A stretch of 64,000 nt of DNA from Sediminitomix flava (GTDB lineage: Bacteria > Bacteroidota > Bacteroidia > Cytophagales > Flammeovirgaceae): contig NZ_QGDO01000003.1 of the NCBI RefSeq assembly GCF_003149185.1, positions 248,001-312,000 on the forward strand. Direction: 5' to 3'. The notes under the pieces were generated by a model, which saw nothing but the letters and a program-made list of their open reading frames with translations, was not told where the DNA came from and ran no database searches. The position numbers and the translations under genes were made by a program. Shown here in pieces: positions 38,696 through 48,195 of the stretch; the first letter of the stretch is position 1; each line of letters opens with the position of its first letter.

Positions 38696-40477
38696 ATGAA
38701 ACAGATAAAATTTATATTGATATCACTTTCTTCGATACTAATATTTTCCTGTGAAGCATATTTAGATAAAGTAGAAGACTCAGGAATTACTAAGGATGAA
38801 GTCTTTTCAAACTATACCACTTTTTTGGGGCACCTAGATTATGCATACAAAGGTTTGTTTGATTACCATCTGAGTTCTCAAAATACGGCAATAAGTACAG
38901 TTTCAGACCAATTTCAGTGTCCAAGTACGACTGCTTGGCAAGATTATGCACAATATGTAAATACAGGTTTGTATGATAATAAAGCGGGAGCTTTTGAAGT
39001 AGGATGGTCAAGTGGGAATGGGTATGGACAAGCAGCTACTTTTTACAATGCAATGGCAGCTTTAAGGGTAGTAAACCGATGTATTGAAGAAGCTGAAGTT
39101 TCTCCAATTCTTACGGCAGGACAACAAAAAGAGATTACAGGACAGTCATACTTTTTAAGAGCTTATTATCATTTTGAGCTGATCAAAAGATATGGAGGAA
39201 TGCCTTGGATTGATCGTGTTTTTGAAGCTGATGAAGATTTAGATTTACCGAAAGAATCATATGAGTTCATCACTCAAAAAATAGTAGAAGATTGTGAGCG
39301 AGCTATTGAGTTACTTCCAGCTTCAAGATCGGGATTTACTTTTGGCAGAGCTACTGCTACTGCGGCTTATATGCTGAAAAGTACGGCTTTGTTGTATGAC
39401 ATGAGTCCGACTATGAATGCAGTAAATGGATACAGTCTTTCTTACAATCAAACCAAAGCATTGGAAGTCGCGAAAGCAGCAGCAGAAACGATAGCTTTTG
39501 CGGAAAAGAATGGTTTTTCTCTGCATAATGGAAGTACAATCGACGACTATTCTAACATATTTTACAGTAGAGAAGATATCGTATCTACTGAATCTATCTT
39601 CTTTAGATTGAGTAAAGGATTTGTGGGTTGGGGAGGAACATTGAAGCAGCTCTATGTTCCTAGATCATTTGGAGTGAATAGCAATAGATATACTTTGGCT
39701 ACTCAGAATTTGGTAGATATGTTTGAAACTACAAATGGTTTAGCGATTGAAGATGACCCTTCGTATGATCCTCAGAATCCATATAAAAATAGAGACCCAC
39801 GTTTGACATATTCAGTACTTTATCATGGAGCTGAACATGGTTTAGATGAAAAAGGTAAGAAGCGAATTATCGATTTTTCAATTGATAAAGGTGGAAATCG
39901 AAATGCTAATGGCATCGATTATAATGGAGCAGGAGAAGACCTAAAGTCGGGTTACTACATGCGTAAATTTCTTCCTAAGACGGCGAATAATTGGGCGCAA
40001 GACGGAGACTATTTCATGAATTGGACTTATATGCGTCTTACTCAAGCTTATTTAGATTTTGCAGAAGCAGCAAATGAAGCAGTCGGTCCAACGGGACAAG
40101 TCGAAGGAAGTGACCTAACAGCATTAGAAGCTATAAATATAGTGAGAGCAAGAGTAGGAATGCCTGAAGTAAATGCTGTATATACTTCAGATAAAGAGAT
40201 TTTTAGAACTAGAATTTGGAATGAAAGAAGTGTTGAGTTGAATGGCGAATTTCAGCGTTGGTGGGATATGCGAAGGTGGCATATCGCTCATCTTTCTGCT
40301 CAAAAATCAATAAAAGGGGTAAAAGTAGTAAGGGATAATAATACAGGAGAAGAAACATTTGAAACAATAGATGTAGTTGGAGCTCGTAGAGTTTTTGATG
40401 AAAAGCATTATTGGTACCCTTGGCCACGCGATATGATTTTCATGTTAGAAAACTTCGAACAAAACCCTGGATGGTAA
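38696..40477 (+). CDS. SusD-type surface glycan-binding lipoprotein (first of tandem pair)
   Basis: A 593-residue lipoprotein; the signal ends at LIFSC with lipidated C19. It shows the TPR-rich SusD fold: GQSYFLRAYYHFELIKRYGGMPWIDRV, a middle region with a YMLKSTALLYDMSP helix, and the C-terminal RIWNERSVELNGEFQRWWDMRRW block, then YWYPWPRDMIFMLENFEQNPGW at the end. It binds the glycan at the cell surface as the lid of the adjacent SusC. The two genes are 10 bp apart, and the next SusC starts 18 bp after this stop, so all four genes of the double pair are clearly in one operon. Confidence 0.95.
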   Translation: MKQIKFILISLSSILIFSCEAYLDKVEDSGITKDEVFSNYTTFLGHLDYAYKGLFDYHLSSQNTAISTVSDQFQCPSTTAWQDYAQYVNTGLYDNKAGAFEVGWSSGNGYGQAATFYNAMAALRVVNRCIEEAEVSPILTAGQQKEITGQSYFLRAYYHFELIKRYGGMPWIDRVFEADEDLDLPKESYEFITQKIVEDCERAIELLPASRSGFTFGRATATAAYMLKSTALLYDMSPTMNAVNGYSLSYNQTKALEVAKAAAETIAFAEKNGFSLHNGSTIDDYSNIFYSREDIVSTESIFFRLSKGFVGWGGTLKQLYVPRSFGVNSNRYTLATQNLVDMFETTNGLAIEDDPSYDPQNPYKNRDPRLTYSVLYHGAEHGLDEKGKKRIIDFSIDKGGNRNANGIDYNGAGEDLKSGYYMRKFLPKTANNWAQDGDYFMNWTYMRLTQAYLDFAEAANEAVGPTGQVEGSDLTALEAINIVRARVGMPEVNAVYTSDKEIFRTRIWNERSVELNGEFQRWWDMRRWHIAHLSAQKSIKGVKVVRDNNTGEETFETIDVVGARRVFDEKHYWYPWPRDMIFMLENFEQNPGW

Positions 40478-40495
40478 GGCGCTAAATACTTTATT

Positions 40496-43400
40496 ATGAA
40501 AAAGATTTTTTTAAAACACAATACCCTTATTGTAGCCGCTATTCTCGCTTTAGGATTTTTGTCTCATCCTTTGCAAGCGCAGAGGAAGAAGCTTGACTAT
40601 ACTTTATATACGCTTAAGATTGTAGATAAAGATAAGAAGCCTATTAAGAATGCTAAGGTAACAAGACTTATAAATGCTGGGAGTGATAAGGTTTCAGATC
40701 AAGTTTATCACACCAACAGAAGAGGTATTGTTCATCTAGATGGAGAACCAGGGTTTCAGTATGTTATTGAAGCAGAGGGGAAAAAGAAATTGATTCATCA
40801 TGTGAGTGCATTTATTGATTACAATAAATTAGTACTAAGGGATAGAGTGAAAGAACAAGAGATTGAGTTAGATGATCTACTTTCTTTTACAAATATTTCA
40901 TCTGCTCGAATGACTGAGAATGTAAACTACCATTCCTTTAAGCATTCGTACAGCTTGGATGTCGCACTAGCTTTGAAAGGAAAAGAGCCAAGTTTGCTTA
41001 TTGAACAATTGAATGGGGATTTAGCATGGAATCAGGCAAGCATGACAATTCGTGGTTTGAGTACAACTGGAGATAATCAAGCCGCAGTTTTTATTGATGG
41101 AGTACCTCGTTCTATTTATAATTTGAATGTAGAAGAGATTGAGAGTGTCAAAGTTCTTAAGGGGTCTAAGGCTAAGATTCTATACGGGCCAAGAGCTATA
41201 AATGGTATTATTTCTATTACAACAAAAACACCCGAAATTAGTAAAGGACGTATTTATGCTTCTTATGAACAGGGAGTACAGATGCCTACCTTTACTGCAA
41301 ATTATTTGGGTTCCGATGAATATGCCAAACTTTATAATGAAGCTAGAGCCAATGATGGATTAACTCCTTATTATTCCGAGTCGGCTATTCAAGCTTATCA
41401 GTCAAGTGACAATAGTTTAAGATACCCCAATAATGATTATCAAGACTTGATTTTTAATGAACACTCTGCATTTCAGAAGGCATATTTAAACTTTTCTAAA
41501 GGAGGTTCAAAAACTAGGTACTTTGTTTCTCTTGGTTACACGGGGCAAGAGGGTCTTACGAATGTAGGGCCAGAAAATAGATTGGATAGAATTAATGTTA
41601 GAGGAAATCTAGGAGCAAAGCTGAGCAAATCAATCAATTTATTAGCAAAGATAAATGTAAGAACAGACTTACTGTCTTCGGGCACAGTCTCTGGTGATAA
41701 GTTATTTGGATTGCTTTCTACTCATCGCCCAAATGAATATCCAATTTTTGTAAATACCGAAGATGTAAACGGGATTACAGCAAATGGCTACGGTGTTTCG
41801 AGATTGTATACACAAAATATTTATGCAGAGCTGAATGATAAAGGCTATCAAAAAGAGCAACGAATCATAGGGCAGTCCATGTTGACCTTGGATTATGATC
41901 TTTCAAAATTCTCTAAAGGTTTGAGTGCCAAGACAAGTGTAGCTGTTGATACTCATAACATGGTGAATTATGGGCAGAATAAAAAATACAATGCTTATAC
42001 ACTAGGGTTCTCTGATGATGGAGAAATCAGTTATCAGCAGAGGCAAAGAGAGACAGAGTTGAGCAATCAGTCTAGGAATAGCGATGCTGTATTCAGAAAC
42101 TATAATTTGAGAGCGTCTTTAAATTATAAGAAGTCGATAGCAAAGAAAAGTAAGTTATTATTGGAAGGATTTTTCAACTATAACAGAGAAGAATTTAAGA
42201 CAAGTAGGCAAGAACCAAAACAGCTTATTTTAGCTTTCCTTTCAACTTTAAACTTAAAGAATAAGTATATTTTTGAAGGAACAATCTCTGATTTCGCAAC
42301 GAATAGAATTTCTGATAATCCCCATCAGTTGAATTATGCAGCTTCAGCTTCTTGGATTTTGAGCGAAGAACGTTTTGTGCCTGATGTATTCAAATACCTT
42401 CGTTTGAAAGCTTCTTATGGTTTGGTTTCTACAGATATGAGTTTTGGAAATCATCTGTTAAATCAAAATGTATGGAGCTCGAATGGTAGCGTAGATTTTG
42501 GTAAAAATAATAATAACAGCCATCAAGTTTATCAGTTGGCTCAATATGGTGTATCAAATCTGACTTGGGAAAAGCAGGAAGAGTATGAGTTTAATTTGGA
42601 AGGTTCACTAGGAAAGTCTTTTTCATTCGAAATGTCATATTTTAATCATCACCGATTTGATATTCTTAACCTAATCAATAATAGGTATTTAAATGCATCT
42701 CAAGTTGATTCATATGCAAATTATGGTGTTGTCAATAACCATGGAGTAGAACTAGCCTTAAACCTAAAAAAACACATTAATCATTTTCATTATGAAATAG
42801 GTCTAGGTGGAATGTACTCTCAGTCTGAACTTGTGGCTGGCAATGAATTCAATAATGTAATTGGTTATCCTGTAAATTCAATTCTTGGTCTTCAGGCAAA
42901 TGGATTGTTCCAGTCAGCTCAAGAAATTGAGAATCACTATACACAGCATTATGGAACTGTTCAAGCGGGAGATATCAAGTATCAAGATTTGAACGGTGAT
43001 GGAAAAATCAATGAATATGATCAAGAAATCATAGGTGATTCTTTTCCCGATTTCTTGCTCAACACTACGCTAAAGTTAAACTATAAGCGTTTCTCACTCT
43101 TTGCAGAAGTATCGGGTATTTTTGGAAGAGATGTGATTTTGAATGACAGTTATCACTGGGTAGATGGTGTTCAAAAGTATTCAGAACAGGTTAATGATCG
43201 TTGGACGCCAGAAAATACAGCGGCAAGTTATCCAAGGCTCACCAGTAAATCTGCTGAAAACAACCATCAGAACAGTAGTTTCTGGGTCAGAAATGGAGAT
43301 TATTTGAAACTGAGCAATTTTTTTCTTCGCTATAGATTGCCCTTGAAAAAAGTATCAGACAATCAACTGAGAGAAATGAGCATATGGATGAAAGGTAATA

Positions 43401-43513
43401 ATCTTTTAATCTTTTCTGAGCTAGATGGGATTGATCCAGAAAGTACTTCGGCTGGTATTTCCAATTTCCCACTGATGAAATCCGTTTCTATAGGTTTGAA
43501 TTTAACGATCTAA
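40496..43513 (+). CDS. Divergent SusC-like TonB-dependent receptor (second of tandem pair)
   Basis: A 1005-residue outer-membrane protein; signal peptide to LQAQ. The N-terminal domain (about 35-120) only loosely resembles the carboxypeptidase D-like domain (LKIVDKDKKPIKNAKV, TNRRGIVHLDGEPG). The plug is recognisable but altered: ALALKGKEPSLLIEQ in place of the usual LQGRVAGV, then SMTIRGLSTTGDNQAAVFIDGVPR, SVKVLKGSKAKILYGPRAINGIISITTK. The barrel ends in SIGLNLTI. It pairs with the SusD encoded 4-10 bp downstream. Divergence from the first SusC suggests a different glycan or fragment size rather than a recent duplicate. Confidence 0.92.
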   Translation: MKKIFLKHNTLIVAAILALGFLSHPLQAQRKKLDYTLYTLKIVDKDKKPIKNAKVTRLINAGSDKVSDQVYHTNRRGIVHLDGEPGFQYVIEAEGKKKLIHHVSAFIDYNKLVLRDRVKEQEIELDDLLSFTNISSARMTENVNYHSFKHSYSLDVALALKGKEPSLLIEQLNGDLAWNQASMTIRGLSTTGDNQAAVFIDGVPRSIYNLNVEEIESVKVLKGSKAKILYGPRAINGIISITTKTPEISKGRIYASYEQGVQMPTFTANYLGSDEYAKLYNEARANDGLTPYYSESAIQAYQSSDNSLRYPNNDYQDLIFNEHSAFQKAYLNFSKGGSKTRYFVSLGYTGQEGLTNVGPENRLDRINVRGNLGAKLSKSINLLAKINVRTDLLSSGTVSGDKLFGLLSTHRPNEYPIFVNTEDVNGITANGYGVSRLYTQNIYAELNDKGYQKEQRIIGQSMLTLDYDLSKFSKGLSAKTSVAVDTHNMVNYGQNKKYNAYTLGFSDDGEISYQQRQRETELSNQSRNSDAVFRNYNLRASLNYKKSIAKKSKLLLEGFFNYNREEFKTSRQEPKQLILAFLSTLNLKNKYIFEGTISDFATNRISDNPHQLNYAASASWILSEERFVPDVFKYLRLKASYGLVSTDMSFGNHLLNQNVWSSNGSVDFGKNNNNSHQVYQLAQYGVSNLTWEKQEEYEFNLEGSLGKSFSFEMSYFNHHRFDILNLINNRYLNASQVDSYANYGVVNNHGVELALNLKKHINHFHYEIGLGGMYSQSELVAGNEFNNVIGYPVNSILGLQANGLFQSAQEIENHYTQHYGTVQAGDIKYQDLNGDGKINEYDQEIIGDSFPDFLLNTTLKLNYKRFSLFAEVSGIFGRDVILNDSYHWVDGVQKYSEQVNDRWTPENTAASYPRLTSKSAENNHQNSSFWVRNGDYLKLSNFFLRYRLPLKKVSDNQLREMSIWMKGNNLLIFSELDGIDPESTSAGISNFPLMKSVSIGLNLTI

Positions 43514-43517
43514 TGAT

Positions 43518-45206
43518 ATGACCATGAAAAAACATTTTTTACTTTTTCTTTTTATCATCTGTTTGAGCTCATGTCAAGATTATTTAGAGACAGATTTTGA
43601 TGGTTCTGTAGATGATGAGATGGTATGGAGCAATCCTAAGTATGCTGAAGGAGTACTGCTAAATGCATATCATGCGTTACCAAACAGCTTTGCATTGGAA
43701 GATCATATTTTCATGGATTGTATGACAGATAATGCTGTTACGAATGACTACAGTTCTTCTATCTTTATAAATGGAAATGGGGCTTGGCGAGCCGAAAATA
43801 ATATTCTTGGAGATTGGAATAAGTATTACGCACAGCTTGAAAACATAAACCTTTGGCTAAAATATGGTCAAACTGCACCTTATTATCTATCTGACAAAGG
43901 TTTGAATACTCAAATTGTGATGCGTCTGAAAGGAGAAGCATACTTTCTGAGAGCATGGTACACTTGGCAATTACTTCAAGCTTATGGAGGGAAAGTTGAT
44001 GGCGTTCTGATGGGAATTCCTTTACAAACAAAAGCCTTAGAAAATAACACTGATAAGTATGAAGCGATAGAAAGAGATACTTATGAAGACTGTATTTCAC
44101 AGATTGTTTCTGATTGTAATAAAGCAATTGAATTATTGCCCCCAACTTATGAAGGAACTGATCTGGTATTTGGCGAAGATCAAACAGGTCGAGCTAATTT
44201 AACAGCTGCTTTCGCCTTAAAATCTCGTGTTTTGCTATACGCAGCTAGCCCATTATTTGAAAAAGAATCTTGGTCTGCTGCTGCAAGAGCCGCTTTAGAT
44301 GCTATTAATCAAAAGGGAGAAAGCTTGCCAGGGATCAAATGGGGAAACTTGGATAAGTATTACAATAGTCAAAATCATAATGAGATCATCCTACGAAAGT
44401 TTACGAGAAATAATTCATTCTTTAGAGCGAATTTTCCTCCTTCATCAAATGGTTCAGGAAGAACAAGCCCATCTCAAAATTTAGCCAAGAGCTTTTACAT
44501 GGCCAATGGTTATCCACAAGATCATGAGCTGAGTGGTTTTGATCCTAATAAACCATTTGAGGGACTGTCTAAACGTTATTACGCATCTATTGTGCATAAT
44601 GGGATGAAGTTTAAAAACAAAAGTATTGAGACCTACGAAGGTGGTTTTGATACAGAACAAACTTTTGTACATGCTACTCGCACAGGACATTATTTGAGAA
44701 AGTGGATGGCCGAATCAGCGAGTACGGACGGTCTAGATGAAAGTGTAGCAACACATTATTATGCTTTGTTCCGTCAGGCAGAATTGTGGTTAAATTTTGC
44801 CGAAGCTGCCAACGAATGGGTTGGGCCAGATGTGAAATTAGGCTTTGGAGGTGTGACCTTGAGTGCTAAGGATGCAATTTTAGAAATCCGTAATAGAGCA
44901 GGAATAAAAGATACAGCATACCTAGATGAAGTAGCAGCACAAGGGAAAGATGCTTTCAGAGAATTAATCAGAAATGAAAGAAGAGTAGAGTTGTGTTTTG
45001 AAGGTCATCGTTTTTGGGATTTAAGAAGATGGAAAAGTGATTTGAACTCAGAAGTGAATGGACTCCAAATTACAATGAATGCAGATAGTAGCTTTTCTTA
45101 TCAAGAGGTACTTGTAGAGCAAAGAAACTTTCAAGACTATATGTACTTTGGTCCGATACCTTTTGATGAGGTAAGAAAGGGTTTGAGACAAAATGATGGA
45201 TGGTAA
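43518..45206 (+). CDS. SusD-type surface glycan-binding lipoprotein (second of tandem pair)
   Basis: About 560 residues; a second in-frame ATG at 43524 is the alternative start. The lipobox is CLSSC. Typical SusD blocks are present: AYFLRAWYTWQLLQAYGG with a nearby MGIPLQ, the ALKSRVLLYAASPLF helix, QAELWLNFAEAANEW, AILEIRNRAGI and the C-terminal LIRNERRVELCFEGHRFWDLRRW, ending FGPIPFDEVRKGLRQNDGW. It forms the lid of the second SusC. The SusE-like gene follows 18 bp later. Confidence 0.95.
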   Translation: MTMKKHFLLFLFIICLSSCQDYLETDFDGSVDDEMVWSNPKYAEGVLLNAYHALPNSFALEDHIFMDCMTDNAVTNDYSSSIFINGNGAWRAENNILGDWNKYYAQLENINLWLKYGQTAPYYLSDKGLNTQIVMRLKGEAYFLRAWYTWQLLQAYGGKVDGVLMGIPLQTKALENNTDKYEAIERDTYEDCISQIVSDCNKAIELLPPTYEGTDLVFGEDQTGRANLTAAFALKSRVLLYAASPLFEKESWSAAARAALDAINQKGESLPGIKWGNLDKYYNSQNHNEIILRKFTRNNSFFRANFPPSSNGSGRTSPSQNLAKSFYMANGYPQDHELSGFDPNKPFEGLSKRYYASIVHNGMKFKNKSIETYEGGFDTEQTFVHATRTGHYLRKWMAESASTDGLDESVATHYYALFRQAELWLNFAEAANEWVGPDVKLGFGGVTLSAKDAILEIRNRAGIKDTAYLDEVAAQGKDAFRELIRNERRVELCFEGHRFWDLRRWKSDLNSEVNGLQITMNADSSFSYQEVLVEQRNFQDYMYFGPIPFDEVRKGLRQNDGW

Positions 45207-45224
45207 AATGTAAATACCAATGGC

Positions 45225-46073
45225 ATGAAAAATATATTTTTAGTATTGAGTAGCGTATTCTTTTTATCAAGTTGTGCTTATGAAGACTACTTGAATGATT
45301 TTGATACAACAACTACTTATTTTTCTTATCAGAAACCAGTCAGAACACTGATTTTAGACGAGTATGAATCTATAAAAGTAGGAGTGTCATTTGGAGGGAG
45401 AAGAGAAAATACATCTCAAGAGTGGGCTGATTTCGAGATTGTTCCAGAGTTGTTAGCTGGAACACCTTTTGAAATATTACCTTCTTCAATGTATTCACTC
45501 AGTGATCCTTCTAGAATGGTAATCCCCAAAGGAGAATTTCAAGGTGTGATACAAGTCGATTTTGATCTAGAAGCTATATCAAATGATCGAGATCCGAATA
45601 CTTTATATGCTTTGCCATTTCAATTGACATCTACTTCTTTAGATGTAATTCATGATGAAAAAGACTATACGATAATAGCCTTGAAATATATCCATTTATT
45701 AGATGGACTTTGGTATCATAAGGGTAAGTCTGAAGTAACTGATATAGAAAAAGATTCAACCTTCTGGATAGTTTATTCACAAGAAAGTTTACAGAAAAAT
45801 GAGCATTGGAACTTGAATACTGAAGATGCAAATGCCGTAAAAACTACTGGGATAGCCGATAGGTCAGAAGGAATGGAAATACAATTGGAAGGTGAAGAGT
45901 TGATTTTAACCTCTGATGAAGTTTCCGATTTTCAACAGCATGAATGTAGCTATAATCAAGAAAGTAAAGAGTTATACTTACAGTATTCTTTTGAAAAGGA
46001 TAATATGGCTTATAACGTAACAGATACCTTGATTTTTGCGACTAGAAATATAGAATTCGAACTCTGGGAATAG
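45225..46073 (+). CDS. SusE-like lipoprotein with DUF1735-type domain
   Basis: A 282-residue lipoprotein (lipobox FFLSSC, C17). The N-terminal half has the DUF1735/BT_3987-type beta-domain seen in accessory proteins encoded after susD (TTTYFSYQKPVRTLILDEYESIKVGVSFGG...MVIPKGEFQGVIQVDF...LYALPFQLTS). The C-terminal half (about 160-282) is a separate beta-rich domain with WYHKGKSEV and ends FELWE, perhaps the glycan-binding part. It is the last gene of the PUL operon; a terminator follows 44 bp after the stop. A surface glycan-binding role is inferred from position and domain type. Confidence 0.8.
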   Translation: MKNIFLVLSSVFFLSSCAYEDYLNDFDTTTTYFSYQKPVRTLILDEYESIKVGVSFGGRRENTSQEWADFEIVPELLAGTPFEILPSSMYSLSDPSRMVIPKGEFQGVIQVDFDLEAISNDRDPNTLYALPFQLTSTSLDVIHDEKDYTIIALKYIHLLDGLWYHKGKSEVTDIEKDSTFWIVYSQESLQKNEHWNLNTEDANAVKTTGIADRSEGMEIQLEGEELILTSDEVSDFQQHECSYNQESKELYLQYSFEKDNMAYNVTDTLIFATRNIEFELWE

Positions 46074-46117
46074 TATATATAGACAAAGAAGTTTCTCAAC
46101 AACTTCGTACAACTTAT

Positions 46118-46145
46118 AAACCCCAACATTTTGTTGGGGTTTCTT
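46118..46145 (+). terminator. Terminator of the PUL operon
   Basis: AAACCCCAACA (46118-46128) pairs with TGTTGGGGTTT (46132-46142), followed by a short pyrimidine run. It separates the SusE-like gene from the MFS gene, so the latter probably has its own promoter in 46146-46284, though I found no clear -7 element there. Confidence 0.88.
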
Positions 46146-46284
46146 CCCATAAGAATAGATTTTTACTCAGTAAATACGAGACTGTATTGTTTCAGATGAC
46201 CAAAAGCTGACAAAAGGAACTTACTTCTTATTCATTTTTTAAGAAGTAGAGACATAAAATATCTTATCTATAACTAAAACTATT

Positions 46285-47679
46285 ATGAACAAAAGCTACA
46301 GATCAATTCTGATCATTATTACCGCATTATTTTTTATGTGGGGTTTTCTCACATGTATGAATGACATCCTTATTCCTTATTTAAAAGACTTATTTGATTT
46401 GAAATATTGGCAAGCAATGCTTGTTCAGTTTGCCTTTTTCGGAGCATATTTCATCGGTTCATTACTGTATTTTATTCTTTCATTGAGAATTGGTGATCCA
46501 ATTAATAAAATAGGTTATCAAAATGGAATCGTAATAGGGCTTGTGATGTCTAGTATAGGTTGTTTTTTATTTTATCCTGCGGCACAGTTTGAAATGTACG
46601 GTTTCTTCCTTTCAGCCTTATTTATTTTGGGACTAGGATTTACTATGTTACAGATTGCAGCCAATCCTTATGTCTCTATTTTAGGACCTTCTGAGACGGC
46701 ATCATCACGATTGAATATGTCACAAGCATTTAACTCCTTAGGAACAACGATAGCCCCAATTTTGGGAGGGTATTTGATCTTTGATTTATTCTTTACAGAA
46801 ACCACAACAGGGGATGCTGTGAAGATTCCATATTTGGTTTTTGGAGGGATGTTCCTTGTGATGGCAATCATTTTCAAGCTGATTAAGCTTCCTAATTTTG
46901 TGAATGATTCAGAGATTGTAAAAGGAGTGGGAGCACTTCGATTCCCGAATCTGTCTTTGGGTACTTTTGCGATATTTGCATATGTAGGTGGAGAGGTTGC
47001 CATAGGCAGTTTTCTTATCAACTTTATTGGTTTGGAAGAAATTATGGGATTAGAAGAAGCAACCGCTAAAAATTATCTTGCATATTATTGGGGCGGTTCA
47101 ATGATTGGTCGATTTTCTGGCGCTATTTCCTTGAGTGAAATGAGTAATGGAAAAAAATACCTTTCAATGCTATTCGCAGCTACGTTTTCATTTCTACTGA
47201 TTTTCAGTATTGCAGATATTTCATTTGATATTGTTCTCCCTTATATCGGGATAATCGCACTAAACTTTATTGCATTTGTAATAGGTAAAAGTGTAGCTGG
47301 TAGAACTTTAGCAATCTTTGCTTTTGTAAGCGTTGTGCTTATCAGCGTAGCAATGTTTACTTCAGGCAGCTTTGCGATGTGGGCTTTAATTGGTGTCGGT
47401 ATTTTCAATAGTATCATGTGGCCAAATATTTTTACTTTAGGTATTAAAGGATTAGGTAAGTACACAGGTCAAGGTTCTTCGCTGTTGGTAATGGCTATTT
47501 TAGGAGGAGCACTGATTCCTTTAGTTCAAGGGTTTATCGCAGATATCATTGGAGTACAAATGTCATTTATTGTTCCTGTAGTTTGTTACCTGTATATTTT
47601 ATTTTACGGTTTTTACTGTTCAAGACTCAAGTTTGAAGAGAAAGAGGAGGAGAAACAAGCAGTCGGAGTAATGCACTAA
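46285..47679 (+). CDS. Sugar:proton symporter, FucP/GluP-type MFS (FHS family)
   Basis: A 464-residue inner-membrane protein with about twelve hydrophobic segments. Family hallmarks are the first helix (FFMWGFLTCMNDILIPYLKD), QFAFFGAYFIGSL, and the NPYVSILGP...SSRLNMSQAFNSLGTTIAPILGGYL block typical of the fucose/glucose/galactose:H+ symporters. The second half has GSMIGRF and WPNIFTLGI. It likely brings the monosaccharide released by the PUL enzymes (mannose, galactose or fucose) into the cytoplasm; the sugar cannot be told from sequence. It lies just after the PUL terminator on the same strand. The C terminus is charged (EEKEEEKQ) and cytoplasmic. Confidence 0.9.
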   Translation: MNKSYRSILIIITALFFMWGFLTCMNDILIPYLKDLFDLKYWQAMLVQFAFFGAYFIGSLLYFILSLRIGDPINKIGYQNGIVIGLVMSSIGCFLFYPAAQFEMYGFFLSALFILGLGFTMLQIAANPYVSILGPSETASSRLNMSQAFNSLGTTIAPILGGYLIFDLFFTETTTGDAVKIPYLVFGGMFLVMAIIFKLIKLPNFVNDSEIVKGVGALRFPNLSLGTFAIFAYVGGEVAIGSFLINFIGLEEIMGLEEATAKNYLAYYWGGSMIGRFSGAISLSEMSNGKKYLSMLFAATFSFLLIFSIADISFDIVLPYIGIIALNFIAFVIGKSVAGRTLAIFAFVSVVLISVAMFTSGSFAMWALIGVGIFNSIMWPNIFTLGIKGLGKYTGQGSSLLVMAILGGALIPLVQGFIADIIGVQMSFIVPVVCYLYILFYGFYCSRLKFEEKEEEKQAVGVMH

Positions 47680-47702
47680 TTTTTATAAGTCAGAAATAAT
47701 TT

Positions 47703-47740
47703 AAAGCCTTAATTCATAAAAATGGATTAAGGCTTTTTTA
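47703..47740 (+). terminator. Terminator of the MFS gene
   Basis: AAAGCCTTAAT (47703-47713) pairs with ATTAAGGCTTT (47726-47736), followed by further T residues. Confidence 0.9.
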
Positions 47741-48195
47741 TAAAGAGAAAAGTAGTGATTAGAAGTTTGAAGTATTTATAGTTTTTGTTGTGGAGATAGG
47801 TAAATGTTTAAAATGACGTTAGTAGCTGTTGTTAAATATTTATATATACCAATATCTTGAACAGAAATATTTGCCTAGAGAATTAAGGTGATTTATTTGT
47901 ATGTGTTTGGTTAATAGGTAGTTGTTGGGGTGGTGTTTAGGGTTTACTTTATATTCATTTTGAAATTTTATTGTGGTCTTTATTTTATTTTAATTTTTTT
48001 TAGGTTTATCTTCGCGCGCTTAATTTGATGAGAGTAGTTCAATTAAACTAAACAAGCAACTAGTCCACAGTGTGTTATTAACCCTAAAAAGAGCACATTT
48101 AACGGATAATGAAATACTCTTCTCAAGAAAGCTTCAACGATGTAATTAAAATATTCTGTAATCGCTATGGGGAGACCTAGGGCTTTTAATATTTT
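47741..48195. other. Intergenic region upstream of the peptidase operon
   Basis: A 455-bp AT-rich stretch. TATCTTCG at 48007-48014 is one base from TAnnTTTG and would give a leader of about 180 bases. No bipartite CCC site was found, unlike upstream of the GLUG and PUL genes. No hairpin, RNA gene or small reading frame could be supported. Confidence 0.45.

Noticed and set aside
47820-47880. Degenerate two-block site upstream of the M16 operon (ATATATACC and a later TTTGCC)
   Set aside because: Only CC in each block, spacing near 25 bp and no -7 element at the right distance.
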